From Oscheius dolichura (lineage: Eukaryota; Nematoda; Chromadorea; Rhabditida; Rhabditidae): a stretch of DNA of 64,000 nucleotides. Positions 52,129 through 63,004 of the stretch are shown here, piece by piece. Under the pieces are notes generated by a model that worked only from the letters and a program-made list of their open reading frames with translations, had not been told where the DNA came from and did no database searches. Within the stretch, counting starts at the first letter, position 1; each line of letters starts with the position of its first letter. The position numbers and the translations under genes were made by a program. The stretch lies in contig OW051496.1 of assembly GCA_932521035.1 (NCBI GenBank), positions 9,858,001-9,922,000 on the forward strand. Reading direction: 5' to 3'.

Positions 52129-54727
52129 ATGGCAGTGGAGCCACCGTCGGCTACACCTGTAACCAAGAGTTCACTTTCTGATGGATCGTTAGGAGCAAAT
52201 AATCCAATAAAGAAGAAAATTGACAAACTAATTGCTAGCAAGCTTCATAATGATACGGTAAGCCCGTCTAGATATATTTTGATAAGATACGAATTTTAGG
52301 AATTCTTGAAAATGATGGACTATGTAGCTCCAATGGTCAATGAGCTCAATATACATACCGAACGTCGCCTTCAAAGACAATTGGAAAATCGTGAATTGGA
52401 ACTAAATCGGGAATATTTGAAAGAGTTTGAAAAGGTAAGTACTGAATCGTTGTGTTTTATTGAAATTGTCTAGGTAAATTCACACGTCCAGTTGTTTGCT
52501 GGAAAAGTACGGCTAATGCATCAGATATGCTCGGATTTGACAGAAAGAATTCAACAGAATAAAGAGAAAACGCAACATCTTTTGAATCAAACTAGTGCTC
52601 TACAGAATCAGAAGTAATGGCACATGTTTTAATTCATTAAATATTTAGAAAACATTTGGAAATCAAACAAAAGGTTATCGATGAATTCCTCAGGAAATAT
52701 TCACTAACAGAAGCCGAAACTAGAGCTCTTGAAGGAAATCCTACAGGTTTGTTCATATATTTATTGGAGTACTGTTGAATTTCAGATGGCTCTGTTTCTT
52801 CTGACTTTTTCCCTGCCCTTGCAAGAGCGAGAGATATTTATCAGCAGTCAAAGCAACTTCTTAGAACTAGTGGAGAACATTCAGCTGCGTATGACAATTT
52901 TTTTTCTCTCAATATATTATTCCCATTCCAGTCTGGAAATTATGGAAGATATGTCAAAAAGAATTGAAGCTGGCTATGAAGTTCTGTATCGTAGTATTCA
53001 ACGTGAGTAGCTATTTTTCCTTTTTTTTATTTATTTTTATTTAGGAGAATGTCGTATTTTGAATTCCGACTATGTCGAACTGAAAGGAGTCCTATGTCAA
53101 TCTTTTGCTGCATTACAAGATAGAGAAGTACTTTTAAAATATGCTCTAGGTGAGACTAATTAATTCTGTATTATCCAATTTTTAGAAGAATTCTGTACAG
53201 CTCGGAAAAATCAAATTCTACGCTTATACATTGATGCACTCACGAAAGGAGCTCACGGTAGTAATAAACCTATTGAACTTATGAGCCACGATCCCTTGAG
53301 GTATTTTTTGCTGTTGATACTTTTAATATTTTCTCTAGATATATGGGAGATATGCTTGCTTGGATACATGAGGCAATAGAAGGCGAGCGTGATCTTCTTC
53401 AACTACTTCTGAAAGATTGCAAACCAGAGATTCTAAAAGACAGCACTGCTCATGTATTAGATGTCATTACTTCTGCTCTTTGCCGTCCATTCAAAGTACG
53501 TTGGTTTCATTTTTTTTTCAACTTTCTTTTCAGGTGCGTGTTGAACAAGCTTTAGCAGCTGAATCCGATTCAGTTATTCTTTACAAAATTTCCGGACTTT
53601 TCAACTTTTATGGCGACAAAATGACGTAAAACTCCTTTTTATTTTTTAGCCATAAATTTTCTTTCAGACCTATTGTTGGAGGAAATAGTGAACTGGCTCG
53701 GACTGTCGTAGAATTGAATCAATTAGCCTTAACCATCTTTTACAGTGGTTTGAACAGTTCAGTTCAGAAAATTCTTGGAAAGGTTAGTCTTTTTAATGTT
53801 TATTGATACTTTAGCAACATTAGAAGAGAATATTTTATATATAAATTCAGATGGGTGCTCCTGATTACGATCTTCTGCCCGTTCAAGCCGTCCACCAGGT
53901 TCTGATGCTTCTTCGAGATGTTTTAGAGTCACGAGATGCTGTAATGTCTGGGCGTTCAAATGCTAAAGAAGAATTTAACAAGGTTTTGCTTTTCCTAATT
54001 TTAAATAGGGATTTTGCAGATATTTTCATGTGTTTTGGATCCATTGTATAGAGCCGTCCAAATAGCTGCTACACAGTTGCATTCTTCACTAGGTGCGGCC
54101 CGTTTCTTATTATTATTTTACCGTTTTCAGATGTTGCCGTTTACACATTAAATTGTCTGACTGCAATTGAATCGCTAGTCATTCTTTATCAATTTTCCGA
54201 TAGCCGTTTGGAAATGATCAAGGCATTGGTTAGTTAGCTTCTAATTTAATTGCAGTACAATTTTTTAAGCTAGAAGCTAATGAAGATGTTCTTGTCTCTG
54301 AAGAAGCTTCAGCTATTTTGGCTAATACAGGTCTTATTGTGCTTTACACGAAGGCTTCGGCTCATGACTCTCATCAGGTAACGAAATGCTTATTTTTAAT
54401 ATTTTTATATTTTCAGGGACCGCTTTCTTCAATTCCTGGAATGGATACAGCCACTGTAACACGTGTAATCTCCCAGTTTGATTCTTTCCTTGCTCAACCC
54501 GAATCATGTAAACTGGACCAAGTTTCAAAGATTAGTAGCAGTAGGGTCCGGTAATGAGTCATAATTCCTTTGGTAGCTTTTTTTTCAGCGATGCAGTGCA
54601 TAAACGTACAATGGAGAATGTAGTTGGTGCTTATAATGTTGTTTTGAAGAAAATAGAAGATCCAGCAAATAAATACGAAAACCTCTCACTAAAATCTGTA
54701 GACCAAATTAAGGAGCTTTTATTGTAG
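52129..54727 (+). CDS. cogc-6: COG6, conserved oligomeric Golgi complex subunit
   Basis: Lobe B subunit of the COG tether for retrograde Golgi vesicles. ATG 52129: MAVEPPSATPVTKSSLSDGS. An N-terminal coiled coil follows (LQRQLENRELELNREYLKEF; EIKQKVIDEFLRKYSLTEAE). Then come the COG6-typical blocks FFPALARARDIYQQSKQLL, ALEIMEDMSKRIEAGYEVLY, RYMGDMLAWIHEAIEGERDL, VRVEQALAAESDSVILYKIS, APDYDLLPVQAVHQVLMLLR and SLDVAVYTLNCLTAIESLV. The C-terminus is YNVVLKKIEDPANKYEN and LKSVDQIKELLL. Roughly 15 exons. Length and block order match the family. Confidence 0.95.
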
Positions 54728-55106
54728 GGTAATTTAACTTTTTTTTTAAATTATTTATTGTGTGTTTACTTGTACACATCATTTATTGTCATACTAAAGT
54801 CATGTTCTGTGATTCTAGAGTGCCTTCTGTGCAATTGGGTATGGGTTAATAATAATAAATTTATTTGGTCTATTTATATAGTTCATTCCTTTGCTTCTGC
54901 TTCTAATATGCTTAAAAATATCTTTCATGCGTAGAGAAATGAAGAAAGGGTTATAAGGTGGTGTTATGAAACCGTCGCCTAGACCACGTCATGTTTACCG
55001 CAGTCTCGCTCTCGTTTGAGTCGCGTCAGCCAATGATAAAATGCTATTTATTTACTGTTCGCTTGTCTTTATCACTTCTTTTTCTTACTTTCTATTTCTC
55101 TTACAG
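54728..55106. other. Short intergenic gap between COG6 and the rhomboid gene
   Basis: Contains the COG6 3' end with AATAAA near 54849 and a pyrimidine-rich leader ending in TCTCTTACAG immediately before the rhomboid ATG. Confidence 0.5.
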
Positions 55107-56277
55107 ATGTTCCAAAATCGGAATCGACAGCGGAATGCTGGAGTAATGCTCTTAGCCACACAGCTGCTTAGCAGCGGTCCTATTCCTCCAGTTACTCTGG
55201 TATCCATTTTATTACAAGTAGCCGTGTTTCTAGGATTTATACCAAGCCTCAATATGAGCAAAACAAGTAACATTAGTATATTTAAAAATATTATTCATAT
55301 TAATTTAGGAAGTATGTGCCTAATACCTTCAAGAGTCATTGGTAATAAAGAATGGTACCGACTTTTGGCTCCAGTTATTATGCACGGCGATGATATGCAT
55401 CTTTATTACAATATGGCATCATTACTTTACAAGGTAGGCAGTTTCTGTAATTATTATTTGGATTTCTAGGGGCGGAAATTAGAATCGCGAATGGGATCAC
55501 CACAATTTGCGGCTGTTCTTGGTGTTTTCACTCTTGCTACAACGTTGATGACCGTTGCTGTAAGCTTTTTCTTAGATGAAGTTCTAGATGGAGGTTATAT
55601 GTATCAATGTGCTGTTGGATTTTCCGGTAACATAGTTTATTTTTAAAATTTTAATATTATAATTTTTCAGGAGTATTATTTGCACTGAAAGTACTGATGA
55701 ATTCATATTTTCCTTATGAAAATCAACGCCTTTTTGGTTGGCTTCCTATTCCTTCACGTTATGCATCTTGGGCTGAACTTATTCTCATTCAAGTAAGATA
55801 TTTTTACCTTCTTCTTATAATGATTATGATTATTTCAGGTATTAACTCCTAATGCTTCCTTTGTTGGCCATATGGCTGGAATTCTTACCGGCCTCTTATA
55901 TACAGCTGGCCCTCTAAAATGGATTACTGATTTATTAGCTGGAATCATAGGAATTGCTGGAGGTTTGCCCCTTTTTTCCGAAATATTGAAATTTGTAGGA
56001 GCTGCGCGGCAAGCACGTAGTAGTTATGAACCGAGTGCGCCTCCATTTGAAGAAGCTGATGATTATGGTCGTGACGATGCTCCTTATCCCGATTCTTTCA
56101 ATGGAAGAGGAGCTACCACAGGTAGAAGAGGATATGAGTAAGTTTTTGCTTTTTTATATTTCATTAACTAATTCTTTCAGTGATTATACCGCTGGCCTTT
56201 CCGAAGAAGAACAAATACGCCGCGCAATGGAAGAATCCATAAGGCAAAGAAATCCTCACAATTATGGATGGCGTTAG
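55107..56277 (+). CDS. RHBDD1/RHBDL4-type ER rhomboid protease
   Basis: Intramembrane serine protease of the ER quality-control type. ATG 55107 directly follows a TTACAG acceptor (trans-splice type). MFQNRNRQRNAGVMLLATQL, then IPPVTLVSILLQVAVFLGF, EWYRLLAPVIMHGDDMHLYY with NMASLLYK, the catalytic serine block VGFSGVLFALKVL and the catalytic histidine block ASFVGHMAGILTGLLY are all present, so it should be active. A 42-nt in-frame intron (donor at about 55264, GTAACATT) is hidden inside the first long open frame. Removing it restores alignment to the family and puts the serine near residue 147. The C-terminal tail has SEEEQIRRAMEESI, a ubiquitin-interacting-type motif as in RHBDL4. Polyadenylation signal at 56362. 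Confidence 0.93.
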
Positions 56278-56361
56278 TCAGTCGTTTTTTTCTCTTTTGC
56301 AAATTTCTTTTCATTACGGGCATTTGATCTTGTATTTTGTGACTATAGTCTATTTTTATAT

Positions 56362-56367
56362 AATAAA
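56362..56367 (+). promoter_or_regulatory. Polyadenylation signal of the rhomboid gene
   Basis: AATAAA 85 nt after the stop. Confidence 0.5.
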
Positions 56368-57145
56368 ATACCATTAAAAATGGATTGATTATAAGTATGT
56401 TTGCCTTCTTTTCCATTTTCGTCGGAGACCCGCCGGATACCGTCAGTTTGTTCTCGGCTTGTTCTCCCCCTCCCGCTGGCTGGCATTATGCCTCAAGGGC
56501 CATTGTTACCGCGACTGTTAACACGCCCCGGGGATCTCCAGGCTGTTAGCTAACACACTCTAATGCAATCTCTTCCGGTGGTTTATCCTATATCCCCTTC
56601 CAGAAAAAACAAGCCCCCAATATTTACTTTTAATAAGCTCCAATTTCAGCGGGAGACACGGATTTCCCGCCAGCAAAAATCTAGAATTCTAGAATATTTT
56701 TGATTGAGTAGCTCGTAAATGTAAAGCACCCCTCCGGCTCTCCCCAGGTGTGTACCTCCTGCTCTTTGGAAAGGGAACATTCCCCCGACTGCCCCCCCTG
56801 GGGGGAGGCAAACATACAAGCTCGTAGCAATGTAATTGAAATCCGAGCCTGCCTAACCATCAGCCGACACTGGACAATTCATTTAATAACATCGCTCGGC
56901 TCTTCATTTTCAGTCTCAATTCCTGTTTCTAAAAGATTAAAAGGGAGTCTAAATGGCGGAGCACCTCATCATCGAGAACTCTTATCAATACAACCCATCT
57001 GACGGGCGTAAATGAGCAAAACCTTCAAACATCTCCCCGAAAAAATGCTTTTTACTTTATTCCTCTTCAAAAATAACCCATTTTATGGAGTATTTGATCA
57101 AAAAAGTGATCAAGAGTTGGTTCAAAAAAAATCAAAAATATCAAA

Positions 57146-57216
57146 GCTCATTAGAGGAATCAACCCTGTGATCTGTAGGCTAACAGTCCGATGAGCTACC
57201 AACTGCGCCATTGAGC
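57146..57216 (-). tRNA. tRNA-like locus, 71 nt, uncertain function
   Basis: On the minus strand GCTCAAT pairs (one mismatch) with the 3' AATGAGC. There is an A-box-like TGGCGCAGTTGGTAGC and a B-box-like GGGTTGATTCC, then a T8 run. The anticodon arm pairs poorly, so it may be a pseudogene or SINE-derived. Confidence 0.35.
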
Positions 57217-57756
57217 ATTGGAAAATTTCGCAGTTTAGGAAGTTTTATGGTCTTCCCTCCCTATTTCTAGCTCCAAACCGCAGAGCAGTTGCTGTCCATT
57301 TACCCCATCTCCACAATTCATCCTCGCAGCTTATGCTCTCCCAACAAATCACCCACATAATCTACTCTAAAATCTCATTATCACACTAGCCTAACTGCCT
57401 CGCCAAACGACCTCCCTGTGTGGCTGACAGTTGTCACCCCTCAAGCTCATGTTTCCTCCACTCATGTATTTGTCACTCATCATCTTCTAGTGTTCTGTTT
57501 ATGTGTGCATAAACTTGTGGGTGTGTAATCTTGAGCCTCGGAGAAGAGACTAGGTTGTAAATGTGTTGCACTTCAAGTCATTTGCATACGGCCATTTATC
57601 TCAGATGTGTCAGAAACATGAAAAACTAAGAAAATACGGCGAGGACTCAGGGGAGAAACTCGAGACGAGATTTGAAGTGGGATTCTGTCAGAAATTGGGA
57701 CAGAAAACTTAAAAAATGGAGCTGAATGCATCAATGAGGTTATTATTACTATTTCA

Positions 57757-57840
57757 TCCACCTATTCCAAGCGCAGTATGGTGCAACAGGTATGCGGCGG
57801 GTTTGCAATTCAAGTAACCCAGGTTCGTTTCCGCGGTGGA
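57757..57840 (+). tRNA. tRNA-like locus, 84 nt, uncertain function
   Basis: TCCACC at the 5' end pairs with GGTGGA at the 3' end. B-box-like GGTTCGTTTCC, then CGTTTTGCTTTTTTTT as possible terminator. The D arm is irregular; probably a tRNA-derived repeat. Confidence 0.35.
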
Positions 57841-58419
57841 GCAAACGTTTTGCTTTTTTTTATTCAAGCTCTTTTTTGCTCTATTTTGGTTTTTAAAACC
57901 ATAGACGCCCGCTTTCCACCCTGAATAGTACAACAGGCGGGAATTTCAAGTTTTGAGTTCATTTAGCTGTGTCACTCCGGCCAGAAGTCGCGTGGATTAA
58001 TTACTCCTTGGAGATTTCTTCTTCCCGTCTCATTATCATAATCGTATGTCATTCTTTGAAGTCACTACATTCTTTGGCGGCATTTTCCCTCCAAATTGCT
58101 TCTAAAAATGGTAAAAACGCAGGGTTTACGTAAGGAAAAGAGCCGTTTTTTCGTGTTCTTGCCCACCTATCATAATTCTTCATCATCCGCCTCCCATGCG
58201 TCATGTGTCCTCTCATTTGTTGGTTGTAATTATTAGGCGAGGGCCATATGTTGCTACTGTCAACATTTTGCCTCCCATTCTTTAAAACAGACTCCTCCCG
58301 GAGTCCGGCTGCTGCTGTTGGCCCCCCTAGTTAATCCAGCCGGGGTGCGGTACCGCCGCTTATGACTCTAATAAAGAGCAGAGGGAGCCGGGTGTTTAGC
58401 TTACATTAGCATACGGACC

Positions 58420-58483
58420 CGAGAGGGGAGGCTGATCACCGCTAGCCAGCCGGCTGTCAATCCCACGGAACCCTCCCCTCTCG
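58420..58483. repeat. 12-bp inverted repeat
   Basis: CGAGAGGGGAGG at 58420-58431 and its exact complement CCTCCCCTCTCG at 58472-58483 with a 40-nt loop. Confidence 0.6.
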
Positions 58484-58650
58484 ATCGCGGGAATTACCTT
58501 TGATGGGATGGGATCAGGTGCGAGTGGGACTGTATATACTCTATAATTTTCTATTCTATACATTCTTCACATTTCTCGGAGGATTTTTTTTCGATTTCCT
58601 GGTTGAAATATTCCTTGGACGAGTTCTATACCAAGTTCTCCTGCGCATCC

Positions 58651-58733
58651 CCTACCTCTATGGCGCAGCGGTATAGTCGCGCGTCTAGCAATCGACCGAC
58701 CAAAGTTCGAGTCCCTGGCATGCCAAAATCTTT
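58651..58733 (+). repeat. tRNA-derived repeat
   Basis: A-box-like TGGCGCAGCGGTATAG, B-box-like AGTTCGAGTCCC, followed by AAAATCTTTTTGCTTTT. Stem pairing is poor. Confidence 0.45.
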
Positions 58734-59227
58734 TTGCTTTTATCCTAACACCACATTTACTAGATTTTTATAATTTTTGGCAATAAAAACGAGGTTTTCC
58801 AACTTTTTAAAAAGCTTTTTGGTATTTGATCCCTTCCAAAGCTAGGCTACCTCTTCCAATACAGTTTCCTACCTCCTTTTTTACTACCCCTAGCCTGTCA
58901 TCAAATTAGTGTCAAACAGCTGCTTTTCTGATGGTTTCAGTCAGGGACAAGGACTCAGTTAATTTGTCTACGTTTCATTTCCTCCTGTTCCTCTTTTTCT
59001 ACATGTTCAAAACAGTCAAACCGCCCGTTCTCTTCCACCCGGCGCTTGCCATCTCAAATCAACAGTTTCGCGGTTATTAGGCTATGCCCAGATCGTAATC
59101 TTAAACATACGAAGGAGAGGTTTATCACATGGCCGGATCTCCTGCTTTCGCCTCGTCTAAACCGTAACAACCACCTTATTTGGCCATTTACTGGGTCATT
59201 TTCCTATAAACGTCCACGGAAATTCTT

Positions 59228-59297
59228 GTCCACGTGGCGCAGTGGTAAAAGGGCGGATTGCCACTATACCGACCAGGGTTCGCGTCCCGCCGAGGAC
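59228..59297 (+). tRNA. tRNA-Gly(GCC)-like locus
   Basis: Acceptor GTCCACG pairs 6 of 7 with CGAGGAC. A-box TGGCGCAGTGGTAAAA, anticodon-loop-like TTGCCAC, B-box GGGTTCGCGTCCC, 70 nt in all. The anticodon and T stems pair incompletely, so it may be diverged or a pseudogene. Confidence 0.4.
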
Positions 59298-59903
59298 GTT
59301 TGTGACTTTTGACATTTTTGTCAAATCCCACACGAAAAAATGAGTACAACAAGGCCGTCAAACTTTTTGTTTCGTATAATTAGCGCCGAGGTGATAATTG
59401 CCGGCTGTTGCCGCGTCCCTGACACCGCAGACTTTTTCTCCCGGAGTCATAGAGGGAGTAATTAGATCCTCTCCTCTCTCTATTCCTTCATCTGTACTAG
59501 GGGAACCAGAGAGGAGGGGGAACCCCTCAAAGCGTGGACTAGTCGTCCCTTTTATGATCCGCTAAACGGCCATTTCCCGCTTTCAGGGCGTTCTCCTCGT
59601 GTGACAGTTTTTGCCAAAAGTTTGACCCCCTATTGAGGACCGCCCGTTATCTCTTTCGTATAGCCTCCCTTTTTTTGGGTATATTTTGGAACGGGGGAAG
59701 GGCATTTTACGGAACGCGGAACACCATCCTCCCTCTCAGTTCTTTACATATCACGCCAGAAGTGTCAGTCCGATCAGCGCGGGCCGTCTTCACTTGATGG
59801 GCACATACACACATCCGTGTCCTCGGGAACCCATTCGTTTTTAACCATTTCTAGCAATTTTATGAACTCTACGGTAATCAAAACAATTGCAACAATCTTC
59901 TAG

Positions 59904-59972
59904 GCATCTGGGAGGATCGAACTGTGATTGTTCGACTATCAAGCGCGCTACTTACCATTACACCAAGCTGTG
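59904..59972 (-). repeat. tRNA-like sequence
   Basis: On the minus strand TTGGTGTAATGGTAAG (A box) and CAGTTCGATCCTC (B box) are spaced as in a tRNA, followed by a TTTT run. The acceptor stem is only partly paired. Confidence 0.35.
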
Positions 59973-62900
59973 CAGCTTTGGGGCTCTTGAAAATGGCTAA
60001 ATCTCCCTTTTTTCATAATGTCCCATTTCTGACCAGTGAAAATAACGACTACTAGTAAAGGTGACGTTTGCTTTCAACTACATCCAGGTAGTCATTCAGC
60101 GCTAAAAATGACTACCATAACTTCCGATGACCATTCATTCCGCCTTTGAGGGGTATTTGAACAACATACGGGACTGTCGCCCCTGCGCCTATTAGTTATG
60201 GACTTTCACCCATTTATTCTCTTTTACAGTAGCCTTTTTAAACTGCTAGAATACGGTAGTTGGGCCCCTTTGTTCATTAAATGACGGCCTCTCTCCCCTC
60301 GCCTTTTCGATGATGCATAACCTTCCCTCACTGACTAATACTGGCTGCGCCCAGTTCATCATTTCCACCCTCTTCATCCCGTTATAACATAAGCGTAGCC
60401 GGGCGGCACTTCTTTTCATCTCGACAGCACCTGGCGGCCCATCTTCGTGTTCTATTCAAAAGAGAGAGAGAGACGGCAGCTCCTCCTCCCTCTCTTTGGC
60501 TACTTTTCGTGCCTTTTCAGAATTTATGGCATTACAGCCCCTTGCCTTTCATCTCTCTTTTATAGAAGGAGGACTTCAAGTCGTAGTCAGGGAAAGTTGG
60601 GGAGGCCCCATTCTCTTCATTCCATTCCCAGGGACCCCTAGTAACATTTTCTCACCCCAAAACCCCTAGAGGCTACCTAAAAGCCTCGAAGAACCCCTAT
60701 AGACCCCGCACCCTTTCTGAAACCCCCAGTTATTGGGGCCATGGAAGGAAGGGGGTCTTGTTAGGATCCCGTATCCATATTTGCCCCTTATACGTGTTCC
60801 CGTCTGTTGTGATAGCCTCATTTTTTTTCTCCCCACATCTTTTCTGGGAGACGGATTTTCTTTCCCAGTCGTATTTGCCGTCCGTCTCCCCCCGTCCTCT
60901 ATGTCCTTGACTGTTGCTGTAGTAGCAGTAGCCGCGCATCTGTCGCCTCCTTTTTTATCTATTTAAGAAGGCCAAGAACGAGACACAGAGAGTCAAGAAA
61001 TTGGCCCCCCGCAATTAATGAATTTAGCACCGGGAGCACTTATCCTCTGGCTCTTGACACCCCCTCCCCTTGGTAGAGGGGGGAAGGAGCTGTCCATTCC
61101 TCTAATTGGAGATGGCGACCACTTTATTCTTAGGTAGTACTTCTACTCTACTCTACTCCAATTCTTAAATGGTTCCTCTTAAATGGATTAATCAGCAGAG
61201 GTCCACTCCAAACCCCTAGAATCTTTGAAAGCCGCCTGTTTGCCCAAACCGCGGGACTTATGAACTTTAACGATCTCCCGGTTAAAAATATAGGAAAAAA
61301 GGCTTCAAGGAAATTTCTTTCTAATGTAGGAAACAGTCTGATGGTCTCATTTTTCTTGCCAGGGTCCTGAAAAGCCCGCGAAATTCATTTCCCGCCTTTC
61401 CTTCTTCCGCCCTTTCCGTTTTTAGCCCACCCGGCGTCTTTTTGTCTGTGTGTATCTTTTGCATGACTCGATGATTCCATTTTTCGTTTGATCAGTTTTG
61501 TCAATAATCCAAACAACGCTTTTTTTCTTCGTCTTCTTCTCATAATTTTGTTCTCTCACTGGAAGTATACGAATTTTAAAGTTTTCAAACTCAGGGAGGA
61601 GTGGACCGAACAGATGGATGCAATAATTCCCAGCCGCGGTGAAAAATTCATCGCGTTTCAGTCCATTCCATCCCGGATGATTATTGTCGAGCAGCTGAAA
61701 AGTGTGGCCTGGCCTTTCCTTACTAACTTTTTAGCACCACATTTTTTGTAAAAATCTGCTTTAAACCCATAGGGGCCGTTTACCAGTCAAAATGGAACCC
61801 AAATTCCCGCCATTTTCAAGGGATTTACCCACGGAAAATGAGGGACACCCCATGGATAACATGGTAATTTTATAAAATACAGAATTTTCCTCACAGGAAC
61901 CTGGGGGAGGGGTCAGAGTTCGGGGGAGGCGCGACCACTAGGGGGAGGGCCTGGAGGTGCCACCCCCCCCCCCGGCCCGCTTTGTGTACCTTGAGACCCT
62001 TGAAGTGTAGTAATTCTCCCAGGCAGTGGTCACTCGGTGTCTTCTTCCCCCTTGGATCCTCCACATTTTTCCATCGGCTCTCCCCAAAAGGTCAATTGCT
62101 TGTCGGAACACTCGTTTCACCACCAGGCAGCCGCCGCCGCAGGCCAGAGGGGCCTGGGGGGCAGTGCACATATCAGGAGCACCCACAGAGAGTGCAAACA
62201 TTTTCTGTGTTGCTCAAGTCCATCAGCCCGTTTTTTGGCTGGTCTCACAAGGATTATTCGAGACGAGAGGAGAGGAAAGAGCGGGTGTTTCCGTTTCGCC
62301 GGCCGGCGTCAGTTTTGATACCCCCCTCTGCTCCTGGCTCTGTCCCCCTCCCTCCTTTTTCTCTGCAAGGGGGGCAGCCTTTATCATAAGCCCCTATGAG
62401 AAGAAAGGATGGCAAGAGTTTCTGCAGCCCCCAGCTGCCCCATAGTATTGTTTTTCTTCTGCTTCCTGACCCATTAGATGACGTCTAACATGTCTTGGAC
62501 TTTTTGAAAGAGCGGCTCAAGCTGTTTGAACTTCCAAAGGCCAGAAAAGAAGAAAAGAGAACGGAAATAGACCGCCGTTCAAGCTAAAATCTTATTAACG
62601 CCTTTCTCCCATGGATAAAGACCTCTTCCAGCTTATAAGAGGCCCATTTAGAAACAAATAATCGCCGAGTTTCTTTGTTCCTTGGAGAAATAATTTCTTC
62701 CTCGTTTTTACCTAAACCAGGCCTTTAAATTTTGAAACTTTTTGCTTTTCAGGTGGGAGAAACCCTAACTTATCCGTTCTACTTTTCAAAAATTCAAATT
62801 TTTGAAGTTTTGGCCCCAGAATCCGAATGTCCGCTACCGTAGTGCCCAAGCGTTGTATATTTTTCAAAATTATCCTTTCCCGCTTTCTGAAAAGGCGAAT

Positions 62901-63004
62901 TTCTCTATGCCGCCCATCTCTTCAGGACCCCAGTGACGAATTCTCCAGAAATTCATATTTTTCTTCCATTTTTATCCTTCAGAAATGAGAATACGATATA
63001 AACA

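Larger units (their letters stand above)
56278..63004. other. 6.7-kb gene-poor region upstream of the NAALADase gene
   Basis: No spliced protein gene is supportable on either strand. It holds five tRNA-like loci (57146, 57757, 58651, 59228, 59904), a 12-bp inverted repeat at 58420-58483, a (GA)n run near 60461 and a poly-C run at about 61962. GC-rich patches at 61.9-62.4 kb give long but contradictory open frames. It may hold 5' non-coding exons and regulatory sequence of the peptidase gene. Confidence 0.5.

Noticed and set aside
55041-55106. Hydrophobic N-terminal extension of the rhomboid protein
   Set aside because: It is the pyrimidine-rich leader read as protein. It ends in a canonical acceptor directly before a family-consistent ATG.
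61938-62445. Several overlapping open frames of 87-139 codons on both strands
   Set aside because: All three forward frames are open in the same GC-rich patch, which shows lack of stops rather than coding. No splice-consistent chain was found.
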